Source: an uncultured Winogradskyella sp. (lineage in GTDB: Bacteria; Bacteroidota; Bacteroidia; Flavobacteriales; Flavobacteriaceae). Taken from it: a DNA stretch of 52,660 bases. The translations under genes and the position numbers were made by a program. The notes under the pieces were generated by a model that worked only from the letters and a program-made list of their open reading frames with translations, searched no databases and was not told the DNA's origin. The stretch is from positions 1-52,660 of the forward strand of contig NZ_CANMIW010000012.1 of assembly GCF_947498005.1 (NCBI RefSeq), given 5' to 3'. Below are positions 28,466-38,669 of this stretch, one piece after another; the stretch's first letter is position 1; every line of letters starts with the position of its first letter.

Positions 28466-31078
28466 ATGAAGTCTCAAGACATACGATCTAAATTTTTAAA
28501 TTTCTTCGAAAGTAAACAACACCTCATTGTGCCATCTGCACCAATGGTTTTAAAAGATGATCCAACTTTGATGTTTGTAAACTCAGGAATGGCGCCATTT
28601 AAAGAATACTTTTTAGGTAATGCAGAGCCAAAGAAAAATAGAATGTCAGATTCGCAAAAATGTTTACGCGTCTCTGGTAAGCACAACGATTTAGAAGAGG
28701 TAGGTTATGATACATATCATCACACGTTATTTGAAATGTTGGGTAACTGGAGTTTTGGTGATTATTTTAAAAAAGAAGCTATTGCTTGGGCTTGGGAATT
28801 ATTGACAGAAGTTTATGGTATAGATAAAGACATTTTATACGTTACGGTTTTTGAAGGTAGTGATGACGATGATAACCTTGATATGGATACGGAAGCTTAC
28901 GATATTTGGAAACAATATATCGCAGAAGATCGCATACTAAAAGGTAATAAGAAAGACAATTTCTGGGAAATGGGTGACCAAGGACCTTGTGGACCTTGTA
29001 GTGAAATTCATGTAGATATTCGATCCGCTGAAGAAAAAGCTAAAGTAGACGGCAAATCGTTAGTGAACATGGACCATCCTCATGTAGTTGAGGTTTGGAA
29101 TTTGGTCTTTATGCAATACAACCGTAAAGCAAATAAATCTTTAGAGCCATTACCAAATAAGCATATTGATACAGGTATGGGATTTGAACGTCTCTGTATG
29201 GTATTACAGAACGTACAATCTAATTATGATACTGATGTATTTACTCCTATAATACGTGAAATTGAAACCATTACAGACAAAAAGTATGGTAAGGATGATG
29301 ACGCAGATATTGCAATTCGTGTAATTTCTGATCATGTAAGAGCTGTAGCATTTTCTATTGCAGATGGGCAATTGCCTAGCAATACAGGAGCAGGTTATGT
29401 AATTAGAAGAATTTTACGAAGAGCAATTAGATACGGATTTACGTTTTTAGATAAGAAGGAACCATTTATATACAGATTAGTAGATGTGTTGAGCAAAAAA
29501 ATGGGAGATGCTTTTCCAGAAATTCGCTTACAGAAAGCACTAATTGAAAATGTAATAAAAGAAGAGGAAGCTTCTTTTTTAAGAACCTTAGATCAAGGTT
29601 TAATATTATTAAATCGTATCGTCGAAGAAACTAAAAGCGATACCGTTTCTGGTGAAAAGGCTTTTGAGTTATATGATACTTATGGATTTCCTATCGACTT
29701 AACGGCTCTAATCTTATCTGAAAAGAATTTAAAATTAGACGAAAAAGGCTTTAAGGTTGAATTACAAAAACAAAAAGACAGATCGCGTTCTGCTAGTGAA
29801 ACCTCTACAGATGATTGGACGGTTTTATTTGAAGATGATGTACAAGAATTTATTGGTTATGATACTGAAGAAGCAAATGTAAAAATTGCGAAGTACCGAA
29901 AAGTTACCTCAAAAAAAGATGGCGAAATGTATCAATTGGTCTTTAACTTAACACCATTTTATCCAGAAGGAGGTGGCCAAGTAGGAGACAAAGGCTTTTT
30001 AGAAGATAAACATGGTGATGTAGTTTATATTTTAGATACAAAAAAGGAAAATAATGTAGTGTATCATTTAACCAAAGAGTTACCAGATCATTTAAATGAG
30101 AGTTTTAAAGCTGTTGTAAGTGATGAACATAGAACATTATCTTCTAGTAACCATACAGCAACACATTTATTACACCAAGCATTACGAACTATTTTAGGAG
30201 AGCATGTGGAGCAAAAAGGATCTTTAGTGAAACCTAATGCTTTGCGATTTGATTTTTCTCATTTCTCTAAAGTTACAACAGAACAACTTCAAGAAATAGA
30301 AGATTTTGTTAATGCAAGAATTGAAGGAAAACTACCATTAGAAGAAGGTCGAAACGTACCAATGGAAAAAGCTATTGAAGATGGTGCTATGGCTTTATTT
30401 GGAGAGAAATATGGAGATACAGTAAGAACTATACGATTTGGGAATTCTATTGAGTTATGTGGAGGAATCCACGTAAAAAACACATCTGATATTTGGTATT
30501 TTAAAATTACTTCAGAAAGTGCAGTAGCCTCAGGTATTAGACGTATTGAAGCTATTTCTAATAAAGCTGTAAGAGATTATTTTTCAGAGAATAATTCTTC
30601 TTATTTAGAAATAAAAGGTTTGCTTAACAATGCAAAAGAACCTGTGAAAGCTGTAGTGAATCTACAAGAAGAAAATGCAGATTTAAAAAAGCAAATAGAA
30701 GGCTTATTAAAAGACAAAGCAAAAAATATTAAAGCAGAACTAAAAAATGAAATTACCGAAATTAATGGTATTCAATTTTTGGCTAAGAAGTTAGATTTAG
30801 ATGCTGCAGGAATTAAAGATGTTTGTTTTGAATTAGGCAGTCAGTTTGATAATTTGATGCTTTTATTTGGAGCTGAAAATAATGGTAAAGCAATTCTATC
30901 TTGTTATATCTCTAAGGAATTAGTGGCAAGTAAAGATTTAAATGCTGGTACAATTGTTAGAGAACTAGGTAAACATATTCAAGGAGGAGGAGGAGGACAG
31001 CCTTTCTTCGCAACAGCTGGCGGAAAGAATCCTCAAGGTATTGAAGCTGCTTTGGAGGCAGGAAAAAATTACCTATAA
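28466..31078 (+). CDS. alaS: Alanine--tRNA ligase
   Basis: It charges tRNA-Ala and edits mischarged Ser or Gly. The 870 residues contain the class II catalytic domain (motif 1 [34 protein letters not shown]). The editing domain has zinc ligands HTATH (in [15 protein letters not shown]) and CGGIH. The C-terminal DHHA1-type domain ends in the glycine-rich [14 protein letters not shown]. Length and domain order are normal. It is divergent from the M23 peptidase gene across about 130 bases, and the GSCFA gene follows 37 bases after its stop. Confidence 0.97.
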   Translation: MKSQDIRSKFLNFFESKQHLIVPSAPMVLKDDPTLMFVNSGMAPFKEYFLGNAEPKKNRMSDSQKCLRVSGKHNDLEEVGYDTYHHTLFEMLGNWSFGDYFKKEAIAWAWELLTEVYGIDKDILYVTVFEGSDDDDNLDMDTEAYDIWKQYIAEDRILKGNKKDNFWEMGDQGPCGPCSEIHVDIRSAEEKAKVDGKSLVNMDHPHVVEVWNLVFMQYNRKANKSLEPLPNKHIDTGMGFERLCMVLQNVQSNYDTDVFTPIIREIETITDKKYGKDDDADIAIRVISDHVRAVAFSIADGQLPSNTGAGYVIRRILRRAIRYGFTFLDKKEPFIYRLVDVLSKKMGDAFPEIRLQKALIENVIKEEEASFLRTLDQGLILLNRIVEETKSDTVSGEKAFELYDTYGFPIDLTALILSEKNLKLDEKGFKVELQKQKDRSRSASETSTDDWTVLFEDDVQEFIGYDTEEANVKIAKYRKVTSKKDGEMYQLVFNLTPFYPEGGGQVGDKGFLEDKHGDVVYILDTKKENNVVYHLTKELPDHLNESFKAVVSDEHRTLSSSNHTATHLLHQALRTILGEHVEQKGSLVKPNALRFDFSHFSKVTTEQLQEIEDFVNARIEGKLPLEEGRNVPMEKAIEDGAMALFGEKYGDTVRTIRFGNSIELCGGIHVKNTSDIWYFKITSESAVASGIRRIEAISNKAVRDYFSENNSSYLEIKGLLNNAKEPVKAVVNLQEENADLKKQIEGLLKDKAKNIKAELKNEITEINGIQFLAKKLDLDAAGIKDVCFELGSQFDNLMLLFGAENNGKAILSCYISKELVASKDLNAGTIVRELGKHIQGGGGGQPFFATAGGKNPQGIEAALEAGKNYL

Positions 31079-31079
31079 G

Positions 31080-31110
31080 TTTGTCATTCAGATAGTGATT
31101 AAGAATCTAT
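31080..31110. repeat. Degenerate REP-like unit directly after alaS
   Basis: TTTGTCATTC at the start and GAATCTAT at the end match the two ends of the REP-like unit at 50051-50080, with a diverged centre. It begins just after the alaS stop codon. The match is short, so this is tentative. Confidence 0.35.
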
Positions 31111-31115
31111 ATTAA

Positions 31116-32069
31116 ATGAAATTACAAACAGAAATACCGCTTAAATCACCACAGCATAATCAAATAGATTACAGCTCTAAATTGCTTTTATTTGGTTCAT
31201 GCTTTTCTGAAAATATAGGTGCTAAGTTTGAGTATTTTAAATTTCAAAATACTGTAAATCCATTCGGTATTTTATTTCATCCTTTGGCGATAGAAAATCT
31301 AGTAACGCGTGCCATTAATAAAGATTATTATTCTAAAAATGAATTATATTTTCATAATGAGCAATGGAGTTGCTTGGATGCACATTCAAAATTAAATACA
31401 GCTTCAAAAGAGGACTTATTACATTCATTAAATTATCATATTGATAAAACATACGATCAACTCAAAAGTGCAACTCATGTCATAATTACATTAGGAACAG
31501 GTTGGGTTTACAGACATATAGCATCAGATAAAATAGTTGCTAATTGCCATAAATTATCTCAAAAACATTTTTTAAAAGAATTACTTTCCGTAGAACAAAT
31601 TACGGAATCATTAGAAGCAATCGTCAGCTTAATAAAAAGTGTAAATCCTGAAGTTTCGTTTTTGTTTACTGTTTCACCAGTAAGACATATTAAAGATGGC
31701 TTTGTAGAGAATACCCAAAGTAAATCGCATTTACTAACTGCAATCCATCAGGTTGTAGAGCCTAGAGAGCAGTTTTATTATTTTCCATCTTATGAAATTA
31801 TGATGGATGAATTGAGGGATTATCGTTTTTATAAATCAGATATGCTGCATCCCAATACTACAGCTGTGAATTATATTTGGGAAAAATTTACCACAGTTTG
31901 GTTATCTAAAGATGCTTTAGAAACACTAGAAAAAGTTAGTTCAATTCAGTCTAGAAAAGCACACCGACCGTTTAATTCAAATTCACAAGCACATCAAGAT
32001 TTTCTGAACAAGCTTCAAAAGGATATTGAAAACTTAAAATTAGAATATTCCTTTTTTGATTTTAAATAA
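31116..32069 (+). CDS. GSCFA-domain protein (SGNH-hydrolase-like)
   Basis: The family name motif is present as LLFGSCFSEN (about 25-34) and forms the nucleophile block of a GDSL/SGNH-like fold. Other conserved pieces are NPFGILFHP, TLGTGWVY, FTVSPVRHIKDGFVENTQSKSHL and the late D-x-x-H pair MLHPN. The protein has 317 residues and no signal peptide. GSCFA proteins are probable esterases of unknown substrate and are typical of Bacteroidota. It follows alaS by 37 bases, so the two may share a transcript. Confidence 0.92.
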   Translation: MKLQTEIPLKSPQHNQIDYSSKLLLFGSCFSENIGAKFEYFKFQNTVNPFGILFHPLAIENLVTRAINKDYYSKNELYFHNEQWSCLDAHSKLNTASKEDLLHSLNYHIDKTYDQLKSATHVIITLGTGWVYRHIASDKIVANCHKLSQKHFLKELLSVEQITESLEAIVSLIKSVNPEVSFLFTVSPVRHIKDGFVENTQSKSHLLTAIHQVVEPREQFYYFPSYEIMMDELRDYRFYKSDMLHPNTTAVNYIWEKFTTVWLSKDALETLEKVSSIQSRKAHRPFNSNSQAHQDFLNKLQKDIENLKLEYSFFDFK

Positions 32070-32083
32070 TATCGATTTCAAGT

Positions 32084-32530
32084 TCATCTAATTGGTTTTT
32101 TTAACTGTGCTTTTACGCGGTCAAAAGATTGCTTGCTAGCGCGTTTCCAGCGGTAAATATTATGTTTTTTAGTTATTATAACGTTACGTTTTTCTTCTTT
32201 ATCTCTAATGGTTTTTACCCAATTAAAACGTTTACTCGTAATAGATATAGTTAACTCGTTATTGCAACCTAAAGCTTCTAGAGCATTTAAAGCAGCGATT
32301 GATACATTCTGAATTTTATCGTTAATAGTATACAAGAGAACAGGAACTGAAGATGCTCTACCTTCATGTTCTAATCCTTCCGCTGCCCATAATCTCGTTT
32401 TATAATTTCCATGTTTTAAGGTATATTCTAGTTTCTCAACAGCATTGGTATTAACCCAATAATCAATAGTGTTTTCTGATGGCTGAGTCAGCTTCAGTTT
32501 AAACAGCATATATGTGATTTGATTTAGCAT
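32084..32530 (-). CDS. Small HEAT-repeat protein
   Basis: The 148 residues include at least one clear HEAT-like helix pair (about 34-90; WAAEGLEHEGRASSVPVLLYTINDKIQNVSIAALNALEAL) and a very basic C-terminus. No catalytic motif and no signal peptide are seen. HEAT repeats usually make protein-binding surfaces. A start at the Met at residue 8 is also possible. It stands alone, converging on the GSCFA gene with 14 bases between them and divergent from the next gene. Confidence 0.75.
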   Translation of the reverse strand: MLNQITYMLFKLKLTQPSENTIDYWVNTNAVEKLEYTLKHGNYKTRLWAAEGLEHEGRASSVPVLLYTINDKIQNVSIAALNALEALGCNNELTISITSKRFNWVKTIRDKEEKRNVIITKKHNIYRWKRASKQSFDRVKAQLKKPIR

Positions 32531-32710
32531 AGAATTGAAACAATATATTAATTATGTGTAGTTAAAAGTCTCCTTTTGTTACAACTATTATTAATATGCC
32601 ATGTTGTTTTGGTTTAAAAATATACGCAATTCGTCGTATGGTTTGGCTTTGTCTTTTTATTCAAATTTGTGACATAGAAACCCATAATCAATTTTATAAA
32701 CATATTAATC

Positions 32711-33757
32711 ATGAAAAAATTACAACACATTATTGTTATTATTAGCTGCCTACTTATTGGCACAACGTATGCTCAAGATTTAGAAGAATTTAAACCTGGT
32801 AAAGAAAAGTATGGTTTAGGTAAACTTAAAAAAGGGCCAAAAAAAATATACATAGCGAGTTTTAACGTGAATTTTGAAACTTATAAAGAGGCTGTGTCTT
32901 ATAAATCTTCAGGAGGATTTAGAAACACGGCAAAAGGAGAAGCTACTGCATCTGCTGCAATTGGGATTAATGGACTACAGGAAGCTGATATTCAAGAAAA
33001 AACAAATCAGCTTTACAATGATTTTATTGAAGATTTAAAAGCAAAAGGTTTTGAGATTATAACTGCTGAAATGGCAGGAAAAACAGATACTTATGAAGGT
33101 TGGGAAAAGGCTAGTGGACCTTATGTAATAGAATCTGGTCTACCTGGTGTTATGACGTCTGTGCCAGATGGTTATTCGTTTTTTTATAAAGGAGAAACAA
33201 AGAAAGGCAAGAAGAAAAAAGGATTTTTAAATGGTTCTTTAGTGCCTCAAAAATTATCTGATGATTTAGATGATGCTGTCGTAGCTAATGTAAATCTCTA
33301 CTTTATGTATTCTGAAGCTGGTAATGATTTCTTTAAAAATGCAGGTGGAGCTAAAGTGAAAATGTTTACTAACTATAGGTTAATAGGAGATTATGTTGTT
33401 GCTGCACCAAAAAAGAAAGGCTTAAGATTAAAAGGTGCCCAAACTCAAGAAAGAATTAACTCTATGGTTTCTTTTACTAAAGGTAAAACGGGATTAGGAG
33501 CAGAGACGCAATATAACGGAACTTTAAAAAAGGATTTAGAAATCAATGGTGTTATTAAAAAAGAAAAAGTCGTTGCATATTCTAAGCAAACTTCAGAAAC
33601 TGCAACGTCATTTAAACCTGTGGTTATTGCAGGAGCAAGTTACAGTTCACTTACTAAATGGATTGATGTAGACTCAAAAAAATATGTAGAAGGGCTTTAT
33701 AATGCTGGTAATAAATTTTTAGATTTTCATACGAGTGAATTTCTAAGTAATTATTAA
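32711..33757 (+). CDS. Secreted hypothetical protein
   Basis: The 348 residues carry a signal peptide (1-21, ending GTTYAQ) and no membrane segment afterwards, so the protein should be periplasmic or exported. I do not recognise a domain. Visible features are a Lys/Gly-rich start (KPGKEKYGLGKLKKGPKK), a helical part (ADIQEKTNQLYNDFIEDLKAKGFEII), another Lys-rich stretch (KGETKKGKKKKGFLNGS) and strand-like sequence to the end. The pattern of a paired short strand and long helix could be an alpha/beta fold. A histidine kinase gene with periplasmic TPRs follows 105 bases later. A functional link is only a suggestion. Confidence 0.75.
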   Translation: MKKLQHIIVIISCLLIGTTYAQDLEEFKPGKEKYGLGKLKKGPKKIYIASFNVNFETYKEAVSYKSSGGFRNTAKGEATASAAIGINGLQEADIQEKTNQLYNDFIEDLKAKGFEIITAEMAGKTDTYEGWEKASGPYVIESGLPGVMTSVPDGYSFFYKGETKKGKKKKGFLNGSLVPQKLSDDLDDAVVANVNLYFMYSEAGNDFFKNAGGAKVKMFTNYRLIGDYVVAAPKKKGLRLKGAQTQERINSMVSFTKGKTGLGAETQYNGTLKKDLEINGVIKKEKVVAYSKQTSETATSFKPVVIAGASYSSLTKWIDVDSKKYVEGLYNAGNKFLDFHTSEFLSNY

Positions 33758-33791
33758 AACCAATATTATTTTAGTTGATATTCAATGGTAT

Positions 33792-33848
33792 AAAAAGTGT
33801 TAAGTCTGTGTTCTGGTTTTAACAAGAAAATAGTATTTAACACTTTTT
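33792..33848 (+). terminator. Long-loop inverted repeat between the secreted protein and kinase genes
   Basis: A perfect 12-bp inverted repeat AAAAAGTGTTAA/TTAACACTTTTT (33792-33803, 33837-33848) encloses 33 bases. The right arm ends in five T. It could be a weak terminator for the gene upstream or a leader structure of the kinase gene, which starts 14 bases later. Confidence 0.4.
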
Positions 33849-33862
33849 AATTAAATTTAGAC

Positions 33863-35803
33863 ATGAAAAAATATCAAATCGCATTCCTAACATGCTTTTT
33901 CTGTTTGATTGGTTTTGCTCAAAATTTAGACAGTTTACTCGTTGTTGCAAGACAAACAGTTAATGATTCCGCAAAAATTAGAATGTATAATAAAATTGGA
34001 TTTAGATATATTTTCAATGATTCAGATAAAGCCATCAAAGTCTTAGAAGAAGGTGTGCAACTCGCTAATAGCGCTGATTTTCAATATGGTTTAACAGAAC
34101 TCATTAATACCAAAGGCATTTATATGGATGTTATGGGCAAAAGCGATTCTGCTCAATATTATTTTGAAAAAGCTTTAAAAATAAGTCAAAAGCATCAGTT
34201 CAAATCTATTGAAGCCTTGTGTATTAATAACCTTGGTATGTTTAATTGGAATAGAGGCAATTTTGACCAAGCTTTAGATTACTTCTTTCAATCGCTTAAA
34301 AAAAATGAATCCTTAAATCAAGAAAGTGCAACAGCTAACGCGTTAAATAATATAGGTCTCATTTACCAAGAAATGTATCTTAATGAAAAAGCTTTAGAAT
34401 ATCATAGAAGAGCTTTAAGTGTTAGAGAAAAATATAATTTAGAAAACGATCAAATAGCATCACTTAATAATATTGGGATTAATTTAAAGGAACTTGGACG
34501 TATAGGTGAAGCAATTGAAATTTATAAAACAGGAATTGATTTAGCAATTCGAAAAAACAATAATTTAGAATATCACAAGCTGTTAGATAATTTGGCCAAT
34601 GCATACAATCTAAATGGCGATACAGATTTAGCATTACAAACCTATTTTCAGGTTATTGAAAAAACGAAAGAAGCCAAAGCAAATGAAAAAGCTTTACTGT
34701 CAACATACAATAATGTTGCTACATTATACAATGATGCTAACCGACCAATAAAAGCTTTAAATTATATTAACGAGGGTTTTTTGTTAGTAGAAAAATATCC
34801 TGAAAGTGCGCTTATGTCTGCAGATTTGTATTTAACAGGCGCAGAAAGCTATTATATTCTGAATAATTTTAATAAAGCTAGAGCATTTAAAAGTCAATAT
34901 ATAGCATTGAAGGATTCTATCTTTTCCGAAAAAAATGCAAAGGCCATTGCAGATTTGGAAATTAAATATGAGACTGAAAAAAATCAAAAGCAAATATTAA
35001 TTCAACGAGCAGAATTAGCTGAACAAGATTTAATTATACAGAAGCGGAATTATCAGATCTATGGTCTAATTGGTTTGGTTTCGATATTCAGTTTTATAGG
35101 TTATCTTTTTTATAACCAACAACGTTTAAAAAATCATCAACTTGAAAAGGAAAAGGAGTTGAACAAAGCTTTGATTAAAATTGAAACTCAAAATAAATTA
35201 CAAGAACAACGCCTAAGTATTAGTAGAGATTTACACGATAATATTGGAGCACAATTAACCTTTATTATCTCCTCTATAGATAATATTAAATATGCTTTTA
35301 AGCTGGAAGACGAAAAACTAAAGACCAAATTAAGTACAATAAGTGATTTTGCTTCAAGCACTATTTATGAGTTACGAGATACTATTTGGGCTATGAATAA
35401 AAACGAGATTACGTTTGAAGATTTACAAGTAAGAATTTCAAATTTTATAGACAAAGCCAACCTTGCTGCTCAAAATATAGATTTTCAATTTAATGTAGAT
35501 AAAGATGTGAATAATGATGCTGTTTTTTCTTCAGTACAAGGGATGAATATTTATAGAATAACCCAAGAAGCAATTCACAATACTTTAAAATATGCTAAGG
35601 CTTCAAAAATTAATGTTGAAATTTACCAAGTAAATAATCATATTAGAGTGTCAATAAAAGATGATGGCATTGGGTTTAATGATACCAATACAGTATTGGG
35701 TAATGGTATAAGAAATATGAAAAAACGCGCGCATGAATTAGGTGGAAATTTAAGTGTAGAAACAAAAGAGAATAAAGGAACATCAGTAACCTTATTTTTG
35801 TAA
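33863..35803 (+). CDS. TPR-containing sensor histidine kinase (NarL/LuxR-partner type)
   Basis: A signal peptide (1-19) leads to a periplasmic part of about six tetratricopeptide repeats (about 35-345; for example ALNNIGLIYQEMYLNEKALEYH). One membrane segment (about 398-418) and a coiled linker follow. The HisKA_3-type dimerisation domain has phospho-acceptor His458 in SRDLHDNIGAQL. The ATP-binding domain (about 545-646) has an N box in QEAIHNTLKYA, a G1 box DDGIGF and a G2 box GNGIRNM. The response regulator gene starts 9 bases downstream. The TPR part probably senses a protein or peptide partner in the envelope. The signal is unknown. Confidence 0.93.
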   Translation: MKKYQIAFLTCFFCLIGFAQNLDSLLVVARQTVNDSAKIRMYNKIGFRYIFNDSDKAIKVLEEGVQLANSADFQYGLTELINTKGIYMDVMGKSDSAQYYFEKALKISQKHQFKSIEALCINNLGMFNWNRGNFDQALDYFFQSLKKNESLNQESATANALNNIGLIYQEMYLNEKALEYHRRALSVREKYNLENDQIASLNNIGINLKELGRIGEAIEIYKTGIDLAIRKNNNLEYHKLLDNLANAYNLNGDTDLALQTYFQVIEKTKEAKANEKALLSTYNNVATLYNDANRPIKALNYINEGFLLVEKYPESALMSADLYLTGAESYYILNNFNKARAFKSQYIALKDSIFSEKNAKAIADLEIKYETEKNQKQILIQRAELAEQDLIIQKRNYQIYGLIGLVSIFSFIGYLFYNQQRLKNHQLEKEKELNKALIKIETQNKLQEQRLSISRDLHDNIGAQLTFIISSIDNIKYAFKLEDEKLKTKLSTISDFASSTIYELRDTIWAMNKNEITFEDLQVRISNFIDKANLAAQNIDFQFNVDKDVNNDAVFSSVQGMNIYRITQEAIHNTLKYAKASKINVEIYQVNNHIRVSIKDDGIGFNDTNTVLGNGIRNMKKRAHELGGNLSVETKENKGTSVTLFL

Positions 35804-35812
35804 TAATTACGA

Positions 35813-36463
35813 ATGAAAATAAAAATTGCTATTGTAGATGATAACTCGTTTTTAATAAAAACGGTAGAGGAAAAATTATCTTTTTTTGAAAACTTAGAGG
35901 TAAAATTCAAAGCAATGAATGGTGCCATTCTGTTAAGTCAATTAGAAGAAAATTATAATCTAGATTTAATTTTAATGGATATTGAAATGCCAGAAATGAA
36001 TGGTATTGAAGCGACTGAAAAAGTAAAACAAAAGTATCCTCATATTAAAATTATAATGCTAACGGTTTTTGATAATGACGAAAACATTTTCAATGCCATT
36101 AAAGCTGGTGCAGACGGTTATTTGCTAAAAGAAATTAATGCTGGCGATTTACATTCTGGCATATTAGAAACCTTAAATGGAGGTGCTGCTATGAATCCTT
36201 CAATTGCTTTAAAAACTCTTAAATTATTACGAAATCCATTTGTTCCTAATGATAATGATAAGTTAGAAGAAATTAAACTCACAGAAAGAGAGGTTGATGT
36301 ATTAGAGCAGCTAAGCAAAGGGTTAAGTTATAAATCTATAGCGAGCAACCTTATGCTATCTACTGGGACAATAAGAAAGCATATTGAAAATATTTACAGA
36401 AAACTACAAGTACATAATAAACTCGAAGCTGTTCAGAAAGCGAAACGAAATAATCTTATTTAG
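35813..36463 (+). CDS. LuxR/NarL-type response regulator
   Basis: The 216 residues form a receiver domain (1-120) with acidic pocket DD9-10, phosphorylated Asp56 in LILMDIEMP and conserved Lys in LLKEI. A LuxR-type helix-turn-helix follows (about 150-212; LTEREVDVLEQLSKGLSYKSIASNLMLS, TIRKHIENIYRKL). It is the partner of the histidine kinase directly upstream. Its last 8 bases overlap the 3' end of coaD on the other strand. The target genes cannot be told from this window. Confidence 0.95.
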   Translation: MKIKIAIVDDNSFLIKTVEEKLSFFENLEVKFKAMNGAILLSQLEENYNLDLILMDIEMPEMNGIEATEKVKQKYPHIKIIMLTVFDNDENIFNAIKAGADGYLLKEINAGDLHSGILETLNGGAAMNPSIALKTLKLLRNPFVPNDNDKLEEIKLTEREVDVLEQLSKGLSYKSIASNLMLSTGTIRKHIENIYRKLQVHNKLEAVQKAKRNNLI

Positions 36464-36917
36464 TATTTACCCTAACACTATCAGGCACTAAAACCGTGTA
36501 ATCGCCATTATTTCTTAGTACATCTCTCACAATTGAAGATGATATAAAGGATGTTTTAGCTGCAGTTAATAGAAATACCGTTTCAATTTTTGATAGCCTT
36601 CTGTTGGTGTGAGCAATAGCCTTTTCAAATTCAAAATCCGCAGGATTTCTTAAGCCTCTAAGAATAAATTTTGCATCAATTTTTTCACAAAAATCAATAG
36701 TTAAACCAGTGTAAGTAACCACTTTTACTTTAGGTTCGTTCTTAAACGCTTCTTCGATAAACTTTTTCCGTTCTTCAAGAGAAAACATATATTTTTTTTC
36801 GGCATTAATACCAATAGCAACAACAACTTCGTCAAATAATTTAATACCACGTTTTATAATATCGAAGTGTCCGTTTGTAATAGGATCAAAAGATCCTGGG
36901 AATAATGCTCGTTTCAT
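36456..36917 (-). CDS. coaD: Pantetheine-phosphate adenylyltransferase
   Basis: CoaD makes dephospho-coenzyme A from 4'-phosphopantetheine and ATP. The 153 residues carry the nucleotidyltransferase motif GSFDPITNGHFDI (HxGH region), the substrate-binding LRGLRNPADFEFE and the ISSSIVR motif near the C-terminus. Length is normal. It overlaps the response regulator gene tail-to-tail by 8 bases. A possible -7 box (CAAATATA on the plus strand, 36960-36967) lies between it and ddl, so it may have its own promoter as well as read-through from ddl. Confidence 0.96.
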   Translation of the reverse strand: MKRALFPGSFDPITNGHFDIIKRGIKLFDEVVVAIGINAEKKYMFSLEERKKFIEEAFKNEPKVKVVTYTGLTIDFCEKIDAKFILRGLRNPADFEFEKAIAHTNRRLSKIETVFLLTAAKTSFISSSIVRDVLRNNGDYTVLVPDSVRVNTK

Positions 36918-36971
36918 TGATAGTGTTTTACAACTTATAAAAAGACGTCTTAATTATTTCAAATATAACTA

Positions 36972-37949
36972 TTAATTATTGATAGTTTCTTCAATAGCAT
37001 TCTCAAATAAAGCTTCCATACTAATGCCAGCTTTCGCAGCTTGTTGCGGTAAAATACTTTCGTTAGTTAAACCTGGCACTGTATTAACTTCTAACAAATA
37101 AGGTTCATCGTTTTTAAAGATAAATTCACTTCTAGAGAAACCTTTCATTTTTAAAATTTCATAGATACGTTTAGCTTCAATATTTACTTTGTTGGCATAA
37201 TCATCAGAAATACGAGCAGGTGTGATTTCTTGAGATTTTCCTTCGTATTTAGCTTGGTAATCAAAGAAATCATTTTCAGAAACAATTTCAGTTATTGGTA
37301 AAACGAGCGTTTCGCCTTTATAAGAAATAACTCCAACAGAGACTTCAACACCATCTAAAAATTGTTCAATAATAATTTCATTATCTTCTTTAAATGAGTT
37401 GTCTATTGCGGCTTGTAATTCTTCCTTTTTATACACTTTAGAAATTCCAAAACTACTACCAGCTTTATTCGCTTTTACAAAACAAGGCAAACCTACTTTT
37501 GTAATAATAGCGTCTTCATCTATTTGGTCTCCAAGGTTAAGCGGAAAACTTTCAGCCGTTTTAATTCCATAAGGTTTCAAAGTCGCTAACAAATCGCGCT
37601 TATTGTATGTTAATGCAGCTTGGTACATATTGCAGCTAGTTTGCGGAATGTCTAACAGTTCAAAATATGCTTGCATAAAACCATCTTCGCCTGGCGAACC
37701 ATGTATAGCGTTAAACACACAATCGAATGTGATTTTTGTGCCATCTACTACAATCGAAAAATCATTTTTATCAACCGAAATTTCTTCATCAAGTTCATTA
37801 ATAAAAACCCATTTCTCTTTAAAAATATGAATACGAAACGTATTATATTTAGCCTTATCTAAGGTATTGTAAACCACGTTACCACTTTTAAGGGAAATCT
37901 TGTATTCGCTAGAATAGCCACCCATAATAATTGCAATATTTTTCTTCAT
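36972..37949 (-). CDS. ddl: D-alanine--D-alanine ligase
   Basis: Ddl joins two D-alanines with ATP for peptidoglycan precursors. The 325 residues show the ATP-grasp pattern: N-terminal GGYSSEYKISLKSG, HGSPGEDGFMQAYFELLDIP, the lid region VKANKAGSSFGISKV and the C-terminal metal/ATP site EVNTVPGLTNESILPQQAAKAG. It precedes coaD by 54 bases on the same strand. The PASTA-domain gene is divergent from it. Confidence 0.96.
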   Translation of the reverse strand: MKKNIAIIMGGYSSEYKISLKSGNVVYNTLDKAKYNTFRIHIFKEKWVFINELDEEISVDKNDFSIVVDGTKITFDCVFNAIHGSPGEDGFMQAYFELLDIPQTSCNMYQAALTYNKRDLLATLKPYGIKTAESFPLNLGDQIDEDAIITKVGLPCFVKANKAGSSFGISKVYKKEELQAAIDNSFKEDNEIIIEQFLDGVEVSVGVISYKGETLVLPITEIVSENDFFDYQAKYEGKSQEITPARISDDYANKVNIEAKRIYEILKMKGFSRSEFIFKNDEPYLLEVNTVPGLTNESILPQQAAKAGISMEALFENAIEETINN

Positions 37950-38060
37950 TTTATGTACCCAATAAAATGGGTTTGTTTTAGTTTATATAAGCGATAGCGT
38001 AAATGTATAATTTATTTTTAATAATCTAAATGGGTTGTTAATACGTATTTTATTTGCGAG

Positions 38061-38075
38061 ACGTTAATATAACGT
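38061..38075. promoter_or_regulatory. Perfect 15-base palindrome, candidate operator
   Basis: ACGTTA-ATA-TAACGT is a perfect inverted repeat. It ends 11 bases upstream of the -7 box at 38086-38093 and covers the place where the -33 TTG would be expected. That position would suit an activator or repressor site. No regulator is known for it. Confidence 0.4.
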
Positions 38076-38085
38076 TAGAATTTCT

Positions 38086-38093
38086 TAGTTTTG
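38086..38093 (+). promoter_or_regulatory. Possible -7 box for the PASTA/rluD unit
   Basis: TAGTTTTG fits TAnnTTTG and ends 18 bases before the start codon of the PASTA gene. No TTG lies at the usual distance. Confidence 0.45.
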
Positions 38094-38111
38094 TCCACAA
38101 TTATATAGCTT

Positions 38112-38660
38112 ATGAGTTTAGTTAAGTTTCTTACCAGTAAAGTGTTTTTTAAACAAATAGCATTGGCCATTGTGGCGCTTGTTGTTTTGTGTTTTATTGT
38201 TTTAAAATGGTTAAACATTTCTACCAATCACGGAGAATTTGTAATTGTACCAGATTTAAAAGGTAAATCTTTAGAAACAGTTGGTATAGAATTAAAGGAT
38301 TTAGATTTAACGCTTAAAATTCAAGATTCAGCTAATTACAATCCAAAATATCCAAAGTATTCTGTTATTGAGCAAAAGCCAGCAGCAGGTTCTCAGGTAA
38401 AGGAAAATAGAAAGATTTATTTAATATTAAATCCTTCTGATTATCGTAAAGTTGAAGTGCCAAATATTTTAAAATTTACATTTAGACAAGCTGAACCACA
38501 ATTAATAGCCTTAGGTTTTAAAGTAGGAGAAATTACGTATAAAGATGCTATTGGAGAAGGTGTAATGTCTATGTCTTATAAAGGCAAACCTCTTAAAGCA
38601 GGTACAAAATTACCATTAACATCTAAGATAGACTTGGTGTTAGGAAACGGTAAATTATAA
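38112..38660 (+). CDS. Membrane-anchored PASTA-domain protein
   Basis: The 182 residues have one N-terminal membrane segment (about 14-36). Two PASTA domains follow, one at about 42-112 (VIVPDLKGKSLETVGIELKDLDL, VIEQKPAAGSQVKENRKIYLILN) and a second at about 115-182 (VEVPNILKFTFRQAEPQLIALGF). PASTA domains bind peptidoglycan fragments and are usually attached to penicillin-binding proteins or kinases. Here no enzyme part is present. It is followed after 9 bases by the pseudouridine synthase gene, an order widely conserved in Flavobacteriia, and is divergent from ddl. Confidence 0.9.
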   Translation: MSLVKFLTSKVFFKQIALAIVALVVLCFIVLKWLNISTNHGEFVIVPDLKGKSLETVGIELKDLDLTLKIQDSANYNPKYPKYSVIEQKPAAGSQVKENRKIYLILNPSDYRKVEVPNILKFTFRQAEPQLIALGFKVGEITYKDAIGEGVMSMSYKGKPLKAGTKLPLTSKIDLVLGNGKL

Positions 38661-38669
38661 AACAATTCA

